Assembly (NCBI RefSeq): GCF_004361815.1
Contig: NZ_SNWA01000001.1
Coordinates: 2,852,001-2,916,000, forward strand
Origin: Paraburkholderia sp. BL10I2N1
Lineage (GTDB): Bacteria > Pseudomonadota > Gammaproteobacteria > Burkholderiales > Burkholderiaceae
Direction of reading: 5' to 3'
Length of the DNA stretch: 64,000 bases
Translations under genes and position numbers: made by a program
Shown here: piece after piece, positions 36,359 to 44,800 of the stretch
Layout: every line of letters begins with the position of its first letter
Numbering within the stretch: the first letter of the stretch is position 1
The notes under the pieces: model-generated
Database searches by the model: none
Told to the model about the DNA's origin: nothing
The model's input: the letters and a program-made list of their open reading frames with translations, nothing else

Positions 36359-37249
36359 ATGATTACTAAAGGAGCGGCCAGGCGGATGGTATTGCGAGGT
36401 TTGCTCGCGGCGGGCGGAACACTGGCCCTTTTGGCTACGTTTGCGATCCGTCCCGCGCATGCGGCGCAGCCCACCGATGACCCAGACAAAAATGCCCGCT
36501 GGCAGGACTTCCGGGAAGGGATGTTCAAGGGCCGGCCAGTCGATACGCACGGCGACGCCGTGATCAAGCTCGACGCGCCCGCGCGTGCCGCTGACGCCGC
36601 CGTGGTGCCGATCGCGATTGCCGCGCAGTTTCCGCAGACGCCATCGCGATACATCAGGAAGCTCTATCTGTTCATCGACGAAAATCCTGAGCCGTATGGC
36701 GGCTCGTTCGAGTTCACGCCGGACTCCGGTCTCGCGAGCCTCGAGACGCGCGTGCGTGTCGAGGACTACACATTTCTGCGCGTGATCGCGGAGACCAATG
36801 ACGGGCACCTGTACAGCGCGGTACGTTTCGTGAAGGCGTCGGGCGGCTGTTCGGCGCCTGCCGGCAAGGACGATGCTGCCGCCGAAGCAGATGCCGGCCT
36901 CGTGCGTCTGCAACCGCAAGGCAGGACGGTGTTCGGCAAGCCGCAACTCGTGCAGCTGATGGTGCGACACCCGAACCGCACCGGCATGGCGATGAACCAG
37001 GTGACGCGGCTGTATTCGTCGGCATACTTCATACGCAAGGTGCAGGTGACGTATGCGGACAAACCCGTGATGACCGCGAACGTCAATTTCTCGATCAGCG
37101 AGAACCCGAATTTCCGCTTTTACTTCACGCCGCGGGCGAATGGTGAGCTGAAGGCGCACATCGAGGACACGAAGAACCGGCAGTTCGAGGCTCAGGTTGC
37201 GATCGGCTCGCAGCCTGGCGCACAACAAACCACGTCGAAGACGCCTTGA
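36359..37249 (+). CDS. Quinoprotein-associated SoxYZ-like carrier protein
   Basis: This 296-aa periplasmic protein has a twin-arginine-like or Sec signal (about residues 1-35, ending AHA) and then a SoxY-like half with Cys164 in KASGGCSAPAG, the likely covalent carrier site, followed by a SoxZ-like half (about residues 185-285). Such fusions occur with PQQ dehydrogenases and the two metallohydrolases flanking it here. In Sox systems the Cys carries sulfur intermediates; what it carries here is unknown. The TGA overlaps the next ATG (TGATG). Confidence 0.87.
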   Translation: MITKGAARRMVLRGLLAAGGTLALLATFAIRPAHAAQPTDDPDKNARWQDFREGMFKGRPVDTHGDAVIKLDAPARAADAAVVPIAIAAQFPQTPSRYIRKLYLFIDENPEPYGGSFEFTPDSGLASLETRVRVEDYTFLRVIAETNDGHLYSAVRFVKASGGCSAPAGKDDAAAEADAGLVRLQPQGRTVFGKPQLVQLMVRHPNRTGMAMNQVTRLYSSAYFIRKVQVTYADKPVMTANVNFSISENPNFRFYFTPRANGELKAHIEDTKNRQFEAQVAIGSQPGAQQTTSKTP

Positions 37250-38205
37250 TGCGAATACGGTGGAAAGCGGCAGCGAGGCGCTGGACGCCGGCTGCGATCG
37301 CGATGCTGATGCTGGTGACGTCTGCCCGGCCCGTGTGTGCCGGACCCGGCGACATGCCGGTACCCGTCGCCGTGGCGCAGGGCGTGTACGTCATGCAGGG
37401 CAGCGGCGATGCGGTAGCGCCGGCCAATCGCGGCATCGTCGCGAACAATGGTTTCATCGTCGGCGCGAGTGGCGTGACCGTCATCGATACCGGTTCGTCA
37501 TATCGATACGGACGCGCCCTCATCGAGGCGATCCACAAGGTCACGCCGTTGCCGATCGAACTCGTGATCATCACGCATCAGGCTGCGGAGTTTGTGTTCG
37601 GCGCATCGGCGTTCCGCGATCAGGATGTGCCGATTCTCGCGCACAGGCGCACGGCGGAACTGATTCGCGAGCGCTGCGCGATCTGTCTCGCGAACCTGCG
37701 CCGGACGCTGGGCGAAGAGGAGATGGCCGGTTCACGCGTGACCGTGCCCGATCGCACGGTGGACGGCTCGACGCAGATCGAGTCGGGCGGCCGTCAGCTC
37801 GCGCTGCTGCATTTCGGCCCGGCAAGCACCCCCGGCGATCTGGCCGTGCTCGACGCGTCGACCGGCGTGCTGTTTGCCGGCGGCCTTGTCAGCGTCGGGC
37901 GGATTCCCGACCTGCGCAACGAGAACATTCCAGGCTGGCTCGACGCGCTGCAGCGCCTGCAGGCCGTGGATGCGCGCATCGTCGTGCCGGGCTTCGGGCC
38001 GCTCGTAGAGAAGCAGGACGTTGCGCAGACGGGCGTGTATTTGCAGCAACTGGATGCGGGCGTACGACGCGCCTTCGAGGCCGGTGTCGGCCTCACGGAG
38101 GCGACGCACAGCGTGCAAGTGCCTGACTTCAGCCGCTACAAGCACTATGCGGTGGCACAGCCGCAGAACGTCCAGCATCTGTATCTGAAACTGGAAGCGC
38201 AGTAA
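37249..38205 (+). CDS. Quinoprotein relay system zinc metallohydrolase 2
   Basis: This is a second, divergent metallo-beta-lactamase fold protein (318 aa) with a signal peptide (to about residue 28). The zinc motif is degenerate: the position equivalent to HxHxDH reads ITHQAAEFVFG, so the classical ligands are largely lost, while a later VVPGFGP replaces VVPGHGP. It may be a non-catalytic partner of metallohydrolase 1. The start overlaps the SoxYZ-like gene stop, implying coupled translation. Confidence 0.83.
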   Translation: MRIRWKAAARRWTPAAIAMLMLVTSARPVCAGPGDMPVPVAVAQGVYVMQGSGDAVAPANRGIVANNGFIVGASGVTVIDTGSSYRYGRALIEAIHKVTPLPIELVIITHQAAEFVFGASAFRDQDVPILAHRRTAELIRERCAICLANLRRTLGEEEMAGSRVTVPDRTVDGSTQIESGGRQLALLHFGPASTPGDLAVLDASTGVLFAGGLVSVGRIPDLRNENIPGWLDALQRLQAVDARIVVPGFGPLVEKQDVAQTGVYLQQLDAGVRRAFEAGVGLTEATHSVQVPDFSRYKHYAVAQPQNVQHLYLKLEAQ

Positions 38206-38331
38206 GGCGGTGAGCGTCGTCGCCACGCGCGGTTTCGTGGCGGGAAGGGCCGATAAACGAGCGAACGCGCGACACCTGCATCACGCTGTTTTTTGCAGCG
38301 GCTTCAATTCAACTTGCAAGGAGGCAACATC

Positions 38332-38640
38332 ATGGCAAAACTCGTCGTGCTCTATAAAAACCCGGCCGATCCGTCGGCATTCGATGACTACTACTTTTCG
38401 ACCCACGTGTACCTCGCGAAGAAGCTTCCCGGGCTGCAGCGCTATGAGGTCAGTTCCGGGCCGGTGAAGGACCTGCAGGGGCAATCGGCGTATCACCTCA
38501 TCGCGACGCTCGAGTTCCCTTCGTCGGAAGCCGTCAAGGAGGCGTTAAGCTCACCCGCAGGCAAAGCCGCTGCGGGCGATCTGGCCAATTTTGCTCAGGC
38601 AGGCGTCGAAATGCTCGTTATCGAAACGAAGGTCGTTTGA
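38332..38640 (+). CDS. EthD-family small protein
   Basis: The 102-aa protein is a ferredoxin-like-fold EthD family member: MAKLVVLYKNPADPSAFDDYYFSTHV matches the usual start (split here as MAKLVVLYKNPADPSAF and DDYYFSTHV). ATG 38332 has AAGGAGG seven bases upstream, one of the strongest Shine-Dalgarno sequences in the window. EthD proteins are small accessory or monooxygenase-like proteins of uncertain activity. It closes the xox run. Confidence 0.85.
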   Translation: MAKLVVLYKNPADPSAFDDYYFSTHVYLAKKLPGLQRYEVSSGPVKDLQGQSAYHLIATLEFPSSEAVKEALSSPAGKAAAGDLANFAQAGVEMLVIETKVV

Positions 38641-38702
38641 ACCCTCGCGCCGCCCTGCGGGTCGCCGTCGGGCGATATCGCGCGCTTCGACGCGTGGCCT
38701 GC

Positions 38703-38722
38703 GGCGCTTTGGCAAAAGCGCC
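38703..38722. terminator. Bidirectional hairpin at end of the xox run
   Basis: GGCGCTTT (38703-38710) and AAAGCGCC (38715-38722) form a perfect 8-bp stem with a GGCA loop, placed between convergent genes. The T/A bases at the top of the stem replace a free T-run, so strength is uncertain. Confidence 0.5.
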
Positions 38723-38744
38723 TTGCCTGCCCGCCTCGTGGTTC

Positions 38745-39662
38745 TCAGGGCGCGGCCGCCACCACGCCGACACTTGCGCCGACCACGAACAGGGTGCCGA
38801 GGAGTTGCAGCACCGTCATCGGCTGATGCAGCACGACAAAGCCGGCAAGCGCGCCGATCGCTGGCTCGACGCTCATCAGGATGCCGAACGACGAGGCCGG
38901 CATATGGCGCAGCGCGATCATTTCCAGCGCGTACGGCAACAGCGGCACCAGCACCGCGAGGCCGGCAGTCGCCGCGACCTGTGCGAGCGGCAGGTGGCCG
39001 CCGCTTTGCAGAAGCCCGAAAGGCGTTGCCGCGATGGCCGCCGCGATCAGTGAAACCGACAGCCCTTCGAGGCCGCTGAACATCGCGCCGGTTTTCTTCA
39101 TCAGCACGATATAGACGCCCCAGCCGGCGGCGGCGCCAAATGCAAGCAGGACGCCGAGCGGTTCACCGACCCAGCCCGCGCGATCGTGCGCGAGCAGCAA
39201 CACGCCGGCGAGGGCCAGCAGCGGCCAGAGCAGCGCACGCACGCGGCGCACGCCGATCGTGGCTACCGTGAGCGGCCCGAGGAAATCGATGGCAACGGCG
39301 AGCCCAAGCGGAATGCGCTGGATGGCGAGGAAGAAGCAGAGGGTCATGACGGCCATTGCGACACCCAGCACGCCAGCGCCAAGCCAGTGCTGGCGCGAAT
39401 AGGTGCGCACCTTGGGACGCACGATCAGCGCCAGCACGACTGCCGCCCAGCCAAGCCGCAGCCAGGTCGTGCTGAACGAGCCGAACGCATTCATCGTCGG
39501 CGCGGACAACGCCGCGCCGAACTGTACGCTCGACATCGACAGCACACACAGCAGGGCCGCATTGCCGGCTGCGCGCCCCGACATCGGCCCCGTCGGGGCA
39601 GTCTCGGGCTGTGGACTGGCGGCGGCCGGAAGCGGGGTCTCGGCCAGTGTCGTCTGTTTCAT
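38745..39662 (-). CDS. EamA/RhtA-type membrane exporter
   Basis: The 305-aa protein is a DMT-superfamily carrier with ten predicted membrane segments and two EamA repeats; members export amino acids or other metabolites. ATG 39662 is chosen because GGAAAG precedes it at seven bases; longer in-frame starts at 39674 and 39719 lack this. A LysR gene is divergent, the common regulator-transporter layout. The substrate cannot be read from sequence. Confidence 0.85.
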   Translation of the reverse strand: MKQTTLAETPLPAAASPQPETAPTGPMSGRAAGNAALLCVLSMSSVQFGAALSAPTMNAFGSFSTTWLRLGWAAVVLALIVRPKVRTYSRQHWLGAGVLGVAMAVMTLCFFLAIQRIPLGLAVAIDFLGPLTVATIGVRRVRALLWPLLALAGVLLLAHDRAGWVGEPLGVLLAFGAAAGWGVYIVLMKKTGAMFSGLEGLSVSLIAAAIAATPFGLLQSGGHLPLAQVAATAGLAVLVPLLPYALEMIALRHMPASSFGILMSVEPAIGALAGFVVLHQPMTVLQLLGTLFVVGASVGVVAAAP

Positions 39663-39740
39663 GTTGCTTTCCATGCGGCCGGTTTGGCGGTCGTTCGGGG
39701 TCTCGGGTGACGCCATCATAGCGGGCTACGTCGAAATAAA

Positions 39741-39759
39741 ATAAGCTGATATTTCTTAT
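39741..39759. promoter_or_regulatory. Candidate LysR binding site between exporter and regulator
   Basis: ATAAG (39741-39745) and CTTAT (39755-39759) are inverted repeats with nine bases between them, matching the T-N11-A layout of LysR-type sites. The position between divergent genes supports autoregulation and control of the exporter. It also argues for the regulator starting at 39782 rather than at 39758. Confidence 0.4.
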
Positions 39760-39781
39760 GGGCATATCAGGAACGTTAATA

Positions 39782-40687
39782 ATGCGAGACCTCGATAGCA
39801 CCCTGCTGCGCGCCTTCGTCACCGTGGCGGAGACCGGCGCAGTGAGCGCCGCCGCGATTCGCCTTGCGCGGACGCAGGCCGCAATCAGCATGCAGCTGCG
39901 GCGGCTGGAGGACGACCTTGGCCAGCGGTTGCTCGACCGTTCTCCGCGCGGCGTCCAGTTGACCGAGGCCGGACATCTGCTGCTGCCGTACGCACACACG
40001 ATACTCGGCGCGGGCGCCGATGCGCGGCGCGCGCTGAACGCGGGGCAGGTGGCGGGCACGGTGCGTCTGGGCATGCTCGAAGACATTGCGGTGGGTCGTC
40101 TGCCGCGCGCGCTCAGGCGGTTTTCCGCGGCGTATCCGCAGGTCGCGCTGGAAATCGTCGTCGATAGCAGCGCGGCGCTGTCGGCCCGGCTGGCCGAGGG
40201 CGAACTCGATCTGCTCGTGGGTGATCCGGCGATCGTCGCAGCCCCGCCGCTGATGACGTGGACGCAGCCGTTGTACTGGGTTGGCGCCCGCGGCTTCGTT
40301 CCTTCGCCCGACACGGCGCTCTCGATCGTCGCCTTCGGCGGCAGTTGCCTGTGGCAGCAACAGGTGCTGACGATCCTGCGGCGTGCCGGGATCGCCTGGC
40401 GAGTGGTGTGTACCAGCACCAGCCTGCCCGCCGTGCAGTCGGCGGTCGAGGCGGGGCTGGGTGTGTCCGTCCTGCTCGAGGGCAATATCCGCCACGAATC
40501 GATGCGCGTGCTGGGCCGCAACGACGGATTGCCGGATCCGCCCACCGCAGACCTCGGACTCTTCACGCGCGCCGCGCCCCACGCGCAGGCTGCCGCCGTG
40601 CAGACGTTGCAGACTTTCCTCTGCGAGGAACTGAATATTGGGTTGCCGGAGGGGCGCCTGGCTGAGACCTCGGCCGTGACGCCTTAG
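39782..40687 (+). CDS. LysR-family regulator, divergent from exporter
   Basis: The 301-aa protein has the LysR winged helix near the N-terminus (LLRAFVTVAETGAVSAAAIR) and a substrate-binding domain with the usual GLGVSVLLEG segment near residue 225. It probably controls the divergent EamA exporter. ATG 39782 is used; the in-frame start at 39758 would overlap the inverted repeat. Confidence 0.85.
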   Translation: MRDLDSTLLRAFVTVAETGAVSAAAIRLARTQAAISMQLRRLEDDLGQRLLDRSPRGVQLTEAGHLLLPYAHTILGAGADARRALNAGQVAGTVRLGMLEDIAVGRLPRALRRFSAAYPQVALEIVVDSSAALSARLAEGELDLLVGDPAIVAAPPLMTWTQPLYWVGARGFVPSPDTALSIVAFGGSCLWQQQVLTILRRAGIAWRVVCTSTSLPAVQSAVEAGLGVSVLLEGNIRHESMRVLGRNDGLPDPPTADLGLFTRAAPHAQAAAVQTLQTFLCEELNIGLPEGRLAETSAVTP

Positions 40688-40782
40688 ACCTCGGATTCGG
40701 TCGGTAAAGCGGGGATCCTGCAAATCGCGATCATGACCATGCGCCCTATGCCATTCGGTCAGGATTGGCGAGCCTCCAGCGA

Positions 40783-40850
40783 CGTGTGAAAATACACACG
40801 ACTACACACTTTTCTTTGATTTTCTTCGAGTGGTGTGTAGAATTACACAC
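40783..40850. promoter_or_regulatory. hicAB promoter with two palindromic operators
   Basis: Two related palindromes flank the promoter: CGTGTG-N6-CACACG (40783-40800) and GTGTGTA-N4-TACACAC (40833-40850). The second overlaps a good -10, TAGAAT (40838-40843), which follows TTGATT (40816-40821) by 16 bases. A HicB or HicAB complex bound here would block transcription, as expected for autoregulated toxin-antitoxin modules. Confidence 0.75.
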
Positions 40851-40868
40851 AAGACATGCGGAGGATTG

Positions 40869-41051
40869 ATGAATTCATCAAAGCTCATCCGGATGCTCGA
40901 AGAGGATGGGTGGAGAGAAGTGAGGATTACGGGCAGCCACCATCACTTTAATCACTTTTGGAAAAAGGGCCTGGTGACGGTTCCGCATCCGAAGAAGGAC
41001 CTTCCGGTCGGGACGGTAAAGAGCATCCTGAAAAGCGCCGGCCTTGATTGA
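40869..41051 (+). CDS. hicA: HicA mRNA interferase toxin
   Basis: The 60-aa protein has the HicA double-stranded-RNA-binding-like fold with a catalytic His in GSHHHF (residues 22-27). ATG 40869 follows a GCGGAGG Shine-Dalgarno sequence; longer starts add nothing conserved. It precedes hicB in the usual order. Local GC and codon use are clearly lower than in neighbours, suggesting recent acquisition. Confidence 0.93.
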   Translation: MNSSKLIRMLEEDGWREVRITGSHHHFNHFWKKGLVTVPHPKKDLPVGTVKSILKSAGLD

Positions 41052-41106
41052 GCGGCGGTTTTCACCGACACAGGATGCATTCGTAAATCGTAGCGGAGAA
41101 TCAGTA

Positions 41107-41508
41107 ATGGAATTTCCCATCGCTGTCCATAAGGACGATGGGAGTGTCTATGGAGTGACGGTTCCGGATATTCCGGGCGTCCATTCCTGGGGCGACACCA
41201 TCGATGACGCAATCAGAAACGCAAAAGCAGCAATCGTCGGACATGTCTCAACCCTGGTTGAACTCGGTGAAGACATGGGCTTTGCCTGTTCCACTGTAGA
41301 AGAACTGGTGGCAAAGCCGGAGTATGCAGGGGCTGTTTGGGCTCTTGTCGATGTCGATCTGTCACGGCTCGATTCAAGGCCGGAGCGGATTAACGTAAGC
41401 CTGCCACGCTTTGTATTACATAAGATCGATGCTTACGTTGAGGCGCGTCATGAAACAAGGAGCGGGTTTCTTGCGCGTGCAGCCCTGGAGGCGTTAGCGC
41501 ATAGCTAA
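41107..41508 (+). CDS. hicB: HicB antitoxin with ribbon-helix-helix C-terminus
   Basis: The 133-aa antitoxin has the degraded RNase H-like HicB domain (YGVTVPDIPGVHSWGDTIDD) and a C-terminal RHH DNA-binding segment (RINVSLPRFVLHKIDAYVE). ATG 41107 has GGAG ten bases upstream. It neutralises HicA and probably binds the palindromes upstream of hicA. Confidence 0.93.
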   Translation: MEFPIAVHKDDGSVYGVTVPDIPGVHSWGDTIDDAIRNAKAAIVGHVSTLVELGEDMGFACSTVEELVAKPEYAGAVWALVDVDLSRLDSRPERINVSLPRFVLHKIDAYVEARHETRSGFLARAALEALAHS

Positions 41509-41872
41509 CTCACTCCCAAAGGAGCGCGGTGGATTGAGGCATGTGATGCGTGTGAGGTCCGCTCAGGCGGGCCTTGCTTTATCCGGGACACACCGCAGCG
41601 CTACAAAGACGTCAGACGAAGCGGAGTCTAAACGCCCGGCGGTTTCAAAGTTGGTCCGCGCCAGTCCGAACCCTGTCGTTTTCCGTGTTCCGGCCGCCCG
41701 ATCAAGCAGGCGGCGCAGACTTCATGTACTGTATGGGTGTACAGTACAGGCCGACGGTCTGCCGACCCCAACCCCTCTGTGATGATCTGATCCGTTCGTG
41801 TGCGATGGCGGGTTTCAGGGCTGGGGGCCGGTGTGGACATCACGCTATAACCAACTGATTCGAAAGCACAAA
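41509..41872. other. Region between hicB and uvrA
   Basis: These 364 bases have no convincing gene. Short frames present have no homology features. The key element is the LexA box at 41727-41746. The region returns to the high GC of the host after the hicAB module. Confidence 0.55.
41727..41746. promoter_or_regulatory. LexA (SOS) box before uvrA
   Basis: TACTGTATGGGTGTACAGTA matches the CTGT-N8-ACAG box exactly and extends it symmetrically to TACTGTA and TACAGTA. It lies 50-150 bases before the possible uvrA starts, so SOS induction of uvrA is very likely. Confidence 0.85.
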
Positions 41873-44800
41873 TTGGCTTCCAACAATCTGATCCGCATTC
41901 GCGGCGCTCGCCAGCACAATCTCAAGAACCTCGATCTCGACCTGCGCACCGGCGAAATGACCGTTGTCACGGGTCCGTCGGGGTCGGGCAAATCGAGCCT
42001 CGTGTTCGACACGCTGTATGCCGAAGGGCAGCGACGCTACGTCGAAACTTTCAGTGCGTACGCGCGGCAATTTCTCGACCGCATGGACCGGCCGCAGGTC
42101 GACCGGGTCGACGGTGTGCCGCCCGCGATCGCAATCGACCAGACCAACCCGGTGCGCAGCTCGCGTTCAACAGTCGGCACGATGACCGAACTGAACGACC
42201 ATCTGAAGCTGCTCTACGCGCGCGCGGCCGAACTGTACGATCGCAAAACCGCACAGGCGGTGCGGCACGACACGCCGGAGACGATCTATGCCGACCTGAT
42301 GGCGCGCACCGCGGACCAGGATCCGCGGCTCGTCGTCACGTTCCCGGTCGAACTGCCCGAAACCGCGACCGATGCCGAAGTCGAGCAATGGCTCTCGGCG
42401 AGCGGCTATACACGTGTGCAGGCGCAGCGCGAGGTGGAGTCGCCCACCGGGCCGCGCAAGATGCTCGACGTGGTGGCCGACCGCTTTCGCCTGCAGCAGA
42501 CCGACAAGGTGCGCGCCGTCGAAGCCATCGAGGCGTCACTCAAGCGCGGCGGCGGCCGGGTGAACGTGTATGTGCTCCCGCAGGTGCCTGAGGAGGCCGC
42601 TCTGCCTCAGATCTGGCGCTTCTCGACCGGTCTGCACAACCCCGACAGCGACCTGCGCTATGCGGATCCGCAGCCGGCGCTGTTCTCGTTCAACTCGGCG
42701 TATGGCGCGTGCGAAACCTGTCGCGGTTTTGGCCGCGTGATCGGGGTCGACCTGGGGCTGGTGATTCCGGACGAGCGCAAGACCCTGCGCGGCGGCGCGA
42801 TCAAGACGATGCAGACGCCCGCCTGGAAAGAATGCCAGGACGACCTGATGCGCTACGCGGCGAAGGCCGGCATCCCGCGCGATACCGCGTGGGCGGAACT
42901 GTCGCAGGAGCAGCGCGACTGGGTCATCAACGGCTCGCCTGACTGGAACGGCAAGTGGCAGAGCCAGTGGTACGGCGTGAAGCGCTTCTTCGCGTACCTC
43001 GAATCGAAAGCGTACAAGATGCACATCCGCGTGCTGCTGTCGAAGTATCGCAGCTACACACCGTGCGATACCTGCGGCGGGGCGCGGCTCAAGACGGAGT
43101 CGTTGCTGTGGCGTCTCGGCACGAAGCCGAATGCCGATGCGGTGCTCGAGCCCGCGCAGCGCTTCATGCCGCGCGGCGTGGAGTGGACGCGCGCGCAGCT
43201 CGAAGCGTTGCCGGGCCTGGCCGTGCACGATCTGATGCTGCTGCCGATCGAACGCATCCGGCGCTTCTTCGACGGGATCACGCTGCCGAGCGCGCTGCTC
43301 GATGACGCGTTGAAGCTGCTGCTCGCCGAAGTGCGCACGCGGCTGAAATACCTGTGCGACGTGGGGCTCGGCTATCTGACGCTGGACCGGCAGAGCCGCA
43401 CGCTGTCAGGCGGCGAAGTGCAACGGATCAACCTGACGACGGCGCTCGGCACGTCGCTCACCAAAACCCTGTTCGTGCTCGACGAGCCCAGCATCGGGCT
43501 GCATCCGCGCGACCTGAACCGGATCGTCGAGGCGATGCATCGGCTGCGCGATGCCGGCAATACGCTCGTGGTGGTGGAGCATGATCCGTCCGTGATGCTC
43601 GCGGCGGATCGCCTGATCGATATGGGTCCCGGCCCGGGCGAGCGCGGCGGCACGATCATCTATGACGGCTTGCCTGACGACATCCGCTCGGCCGGCACGC
43701 TCACCGGCGAATATCTCGGTGGGCGTCGCCATGTGGCTGACGCGTCGCGCTGGTCGCGCCGTCCGGTCAAGGCGGACACGCCGCGCATCGTGCTGGAAGG
43801 CGCGCGCGAGCACAACCTGCAGGACGTGACGGTCGGGATTCCGCTGCAACGGCTCGTCTGCGTGACGGGTGTGTCGGGCTCCGGCAAATCGACGCTGATC
43901 CAGGATGTGCTGTACCCAGCGATGGCGCGGTCTCTCGGCAAGGCAACGGAGTCACCCGGTGCGTTCCGGCAACTCATCGGCGCGGAGCAGGTGAGTGACG
44001 CGGTGTTTGTCGACCAGTCGCCGATCGGCAAGACGGCGCGCTCCAATCCGGCGAGCTATGTCGGCGCTTTCGATGAGATCCGCAAGCTGTTCGCGAAGGC
44101 GCCGCTCGCGCTGCAACGTGGCTATACGGCGGGCATGTTCAGTTTCAACTCGGGCGACGGGCGCTGCCCGACGTGCGGCGGCTCCGGATTCGAACACATC
44201 GAGATGCAGTTCCTGAGCGACGTCTATCTGCGCTGCCCGGACTGCGACGGACGACGCTATCGTGCCGAGATTCTCGAAGTGAAGATCGAGCGCGGCGACC
44301 GTGCGCTGAACATCGCGGATGTACTGGATCTGACGGTCAGCGAGGCAGCCGCGTACTTTGCCGCCGACGCCGAAGTGCTGCGCGTGTTGCAGCCGATCGC
44401 GGATGTCGGTCTGGAGTACGTGAAACTGGGCCAGCCCGTGCCAACGCTTTCGGGTGGCGAGGCGCAGCGTCTGAAGCTCGCCGGCTTTCTCGCGGAAACC
44501 GCGCAGGCGCGAACGACGCGCGGCGCGAAGCCGGCCACCGCGGCCACTGCCGGCAAGCTCTTCATGTTCGACGAGCCCACCACCGGTCTGCATTTCGACG
44601 ACATCGCCAAGCTGATGCAGGCGTTTGGCAAGCTGCTGGCCGGCGGTCATTCGCTGATCGTGATCGAGCACAACCTGGACGTGATCCGCGCGGCCGACTG
44701 GCTGATCGACCTCGGTCCGGAAGGCGGCGACGGCGGCGGCCGCGTACTGTGCGCCGGCACACCCGACGAAGTGAAGCAATGCGACGAGTCGCACACCGGC

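Noticed and set aside
41534..41858. Small plus-strand frames between hicB and uvrA
   Set aside because: No homology features, no good ribosome-binding site, and they run across the LexA box.
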